DNA of 64,000 nucleotides from Scytonema sp. RU_4_4 (GTDB taxonomy: Bacteria; Cyanobacteriota; Cyanobacteriia; Cyanobacteriales; Nostocaceae), in the NCBI GenBank assembly GCA_012031965.1, contig JAAUSC010000001.1, forward strand, positions 37,931-101,930. The letters are read 5' to 3'. The notes beneath the pieces are model-generated. The model did not search any database. It was given only the letters and a program-made list of their open reading frames with translations, and was not told the DNA's origin. Numbering within the stretch: position 1 is the first letter of the stretch; each line of letters begins with the position of its first letter. The translations under genes were made by a program, and so were the position numbers. Positions 62,178 to 64,000 of this stretch are shown in pieces.

Positions 62178-63881
62178 ATGGCTAATCGTAAACTTTATCT
62201 ACATTATCTCGCTTTGATTGGGGCGATCGCCCTTGGTGCAATTTTACGCTTTTGGAATTTGGATCTCAAACCTCTGTGGATGGATGAGGTGATTACTGCT
62301 ATTTTCAGTTTGGGCAAAAGCTATAATGATTTACCTTTGGATGTGGTCTTACCTCTGGAACGGGTGTCAGAGATTTTTACTGTCCAACCAGAGGTGAGTT
62401 GTTCTGAAATTGCTAAGAACATTGCAAGCCAGTCTACTCATCCGCCGCTGTTTTTTTGTGGGATGTACAGTTGGTTGGAGTGGTTGAGTCCTTTGGGAAG
62501 TGAGTGGGTTGCAAAATTGCGATCGCCTGCAGCGTTTTTTGGTGTGGGTGAAATTGTCGCAATTTACTATCTCAATCGTATTGCTTTCTTTCCATCTGCG
62601 GGGATCATAGCAGCAGCTTTTATGGCTGTTTCCCCTCTGGCTGTTTATCTTTCCCAAGAAGCAAGACACTATACATTGCCCATGCTCCTTATCACTTTAG
62701 CTTTACTGGGGCTGATGCAAATTGTAAAGGATATTGAAAAGCGGCAAAAAGTGAGATTTTGGGTTTTGCTGGGATGGGCAATCATCAACAGTATTAGTCT
62801 TTATGTTCATTACTTTTGTATTCTTGCCTTTATTGCCCAAATACTAACATTACTGGTACTCTTATGCTGGCGGAGGGCAAACATCCTGAACAAACGCCAA
62901 ATTTTGCTAGCAATCATTTCATGTACAAGCATTGTTGCAATTAGCTTTCTGCCCTGGTTACCAGTTATATTTCATGACTATAACCGTTCTGAAACCTCCT
63001 GGCTGGACTCTCCGCAAAATATTTCCCCAGTCTATCAAACTCTTATTAGCTGGCTGCTTATGCTAGTTTCTCTTCCTGTAGAAAATCAGCCTCTTGCAAT
63101 TGCAGTCATGTTTGGCTTCTTGATGCTTTTGTTTGGTCTTTGGGTGGGTTGGCAAGTTTTCAAAAGTTTAAGACAGTTATGGTATGCAAAGTCAACACAT
63201 CTAGCTACATTTACTCTTTTAAGTTTCTCTGTTTGCGTCTTATTAGAATTTTTTGCTATTGCTTATTTATTACGCAAAGATATTACTGCTGTTCCCCGTT
63301 ATCACTTTGTTTATTATCCCACTTTTTGTGTACTCTTGGCTGCAAGTTTTGCTCAAATAAAGAAGAAAAGAGAAAGAAAGAATTCAATTGTGAATCTTCA
63401 ATCTTCACTTTTCCTTGTTTTCCTCGTCGGTCTTTTCAGTTGTGTTCTTATTGTTTCTAACTTAGTGTTTCAAAAACCATTTGAACCTGAGAAAGTCGCA
63501 CAAAATATGAATCAAAACTCTTCTATCCCTCTTTTCATGGTAGTGGGATATAGAGATTACCAAGATGTGGCATTAGGGTTAAGTTTCGCTTTAGCGTTGG
63601 AACCACTTCGGGAAGTCAGGAAGCAAGGAATTTCTTCCTCATATTCCTCCTCTAATATTGCTTTCTTCAAGCAATCACCAGACTTTGCTCCTGTATTGCA
63701 AAAACTTTCCCAACTTCCCCCACTAACTGCGACTCATCTTAATTTATGGCTTGTTGGTCCAGGTAGAAAACGCCGAGACTATCCGCAGCAGATAACAATT
63801 TCTCAGGAAATGACTTGCAGCATAGATTCCTTGCAGCATTATCGTGTTGGCGTTCCTTATCAGTTGTATCACTGTAAGTAG
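62178..63881 (+). CDS. GT39/ArnT-like membrane glycosyltransferase, second copy
   Basis: This ~567-aa protein has about ten membrane helices and the same blocks as the protein at 2578-4401: LKPLWMDEVITAIFSLGKSY after the first helix (WMDE in place of WTDE), STHPPLFFCGMYSW and LSQEARHYTLPMLL. It presumably transfers a sugar from a polyprenyl-phosphate donor on the outer face of the membrane; the acceptor is unknown. I chose the ATG at 62178 (MANRKL), because the longer frame runs through an inverted repeat. It lacks the repeat-derived insert of its paralogue. Confidence 0.78.
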   Translation: MANRKLYLHYLALIGAIALGAILRFWNLDLKPLWMDEVITAIFSLGKSYNDLPLDVVLPLERVSEIFTVQPEVSCSEIAKNIASQSTHPPLFFCGMYSWLEWLSPLGSEWVAKLRSPAAFFGVGEIVAIYYLNRIAFFPSAGIIAAAFMAVSPLAVYLSQEARHYTLPMLLITLALLGLMQIVKDIEKRQKVRFWVLLGWAIINSISLYVHYFCILAFIAQILTLLVLLCWRRANILNKRQILLAIISCTSIVAISFLPWLPVIFHDYNRSETSWLDSPQNISPVYQTLISWLLMLVSLPVENQPLAIAVMFGFLMLLFGLWVGWQVFKSLRQLWYAKSTHLATFTLLSFSVCVLLEFFAIAYLLRKDITAVPRYHFVYYPTFCVLLAASFAQIKKKRERKNSIVNLQSSLFLVFLVGLFSCVLIVSNLVFQKPFEPEKVAQNMNQNSSIPLFMVVGYRDYQDVALGLSFALALEPLREVRKQGISSSYSSSNIAFFKQSPDFAPVLQKLSQLPPLTATHLNLWLVGPGRKRRDYPQQITISQEMTCSIDSLQHYRVGVPYQLYHCK

Positions 63882-64000
63882 CTATCATGACGATTTTGTA
63901 GTATTTAATAATTAGTAAACTTTGTTTACTTAGTATTGACGACAAGCTATATTTTTAGTAGATTAAATATCCGGAAGACGGTATGATTGGGAGTCTACCA

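Overview
This window is chromosomal DNA from a cyanobacterium, most likely a filamentous, heterocyst-forming type (Nostocales). The evidence is frequent HIP1 octamers (GCGATCGC), cyanobacteria-restricted genes (psb27, cofH, DUF3318, DUF2499/DUF3593, SLH-OprB iron porin, lrtA-type hpf, Mo-nitrogenase C-terminal domain), heptameric short tandem repeats (STRR) and a decayed DevB-like exporter fragment. I saw no rRNA, tRNA, CRISPR array, intact transposase or prophage. The genus cannot be fixed from the sequence alone.

Layout. 0.4-8 kb: psb27, cofH (its stop codon supplied by a MITE-like insertion), a GT39-like membrane glycosyltransferase, YdeI-like and DUF3318 proteins, a small Zn-ribbon-like protein and the SLH porin. 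8-15 kb: a Crp/Fnr regulator, a Tat-exported PhoX-like phosphatase and the phosphate-sensing operon sphR-sphS-phoU. 15-18 kb: hisA, the DUF2499-DUF3593 membrane pair and csaB. 18-27 kb: Uma2 and DUF5519 proteins, then an oxidative-stress neighbourhood (rubrerythrin, catalase, MarR, Crp and AraC regulators), a PEP-CTERM-like secreted protein and a mazEF module. 27-34 kb: pgeF, birA, an M23 peptidase, ribE, a bifunctional nuclease and a 4Fe-4S aldo/keto reductase. 34-41 kb: a ferritin-like/Ycf48-like gene pair and a frameshifted MHYT-PAS-GAF hybrid kinase. 41-50 kb: obgE, four-helix-bundle protein, TerB-Mo-nitrogenase-C fusion, glutamate-cysteine ligase, ligA, lipB, hpf and prxQ. 50-56 kb: Uma2, a DUF5009 acyltransferase, a CsbD/PRC-barrel stress cluster and a secreted two-repeat protein. 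56-64 kb: a mini-operon of a 58-aa peptide with a tandem acidic C-terminus, a JmjC oxygenase and a sucrase-ferredoxin-like protein, then a frameshifted GNAT gene, a UvrD helicase and a second GT39-like gene.

The most promising candidate for an undescribed system is the 56.6-59.1 kb mini-operon. A tiny gene with a strong ribosome-binding site encodes a peptide ending in two 9-residue Asp/Asn-rich repeats. It is followed by a hairpin and then by an Fe(II)/2-oxoglutarate JmjC oxygenase and a thioredoxin-like [2Fe-2S] protein. This has the layout of a modified-peptide (RiPP) precursor with tailoring enzymes; the repeats also resemble EF-hand/dockerin calcium loops, a rival reading.

A second theme is repeat DNA entering genes while keeping the frame. 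Palindromic or polypurine/polypyrimidine repeats appear as extra residues in catalase, a four-helix-bundle protein, a glycosyltransferase, a UvrD helicase and perhaps glutamate-cysteine ligase. Two other genes are broken by a single-base loss in poly-A tracts, which may be real or a sequencing artefact.
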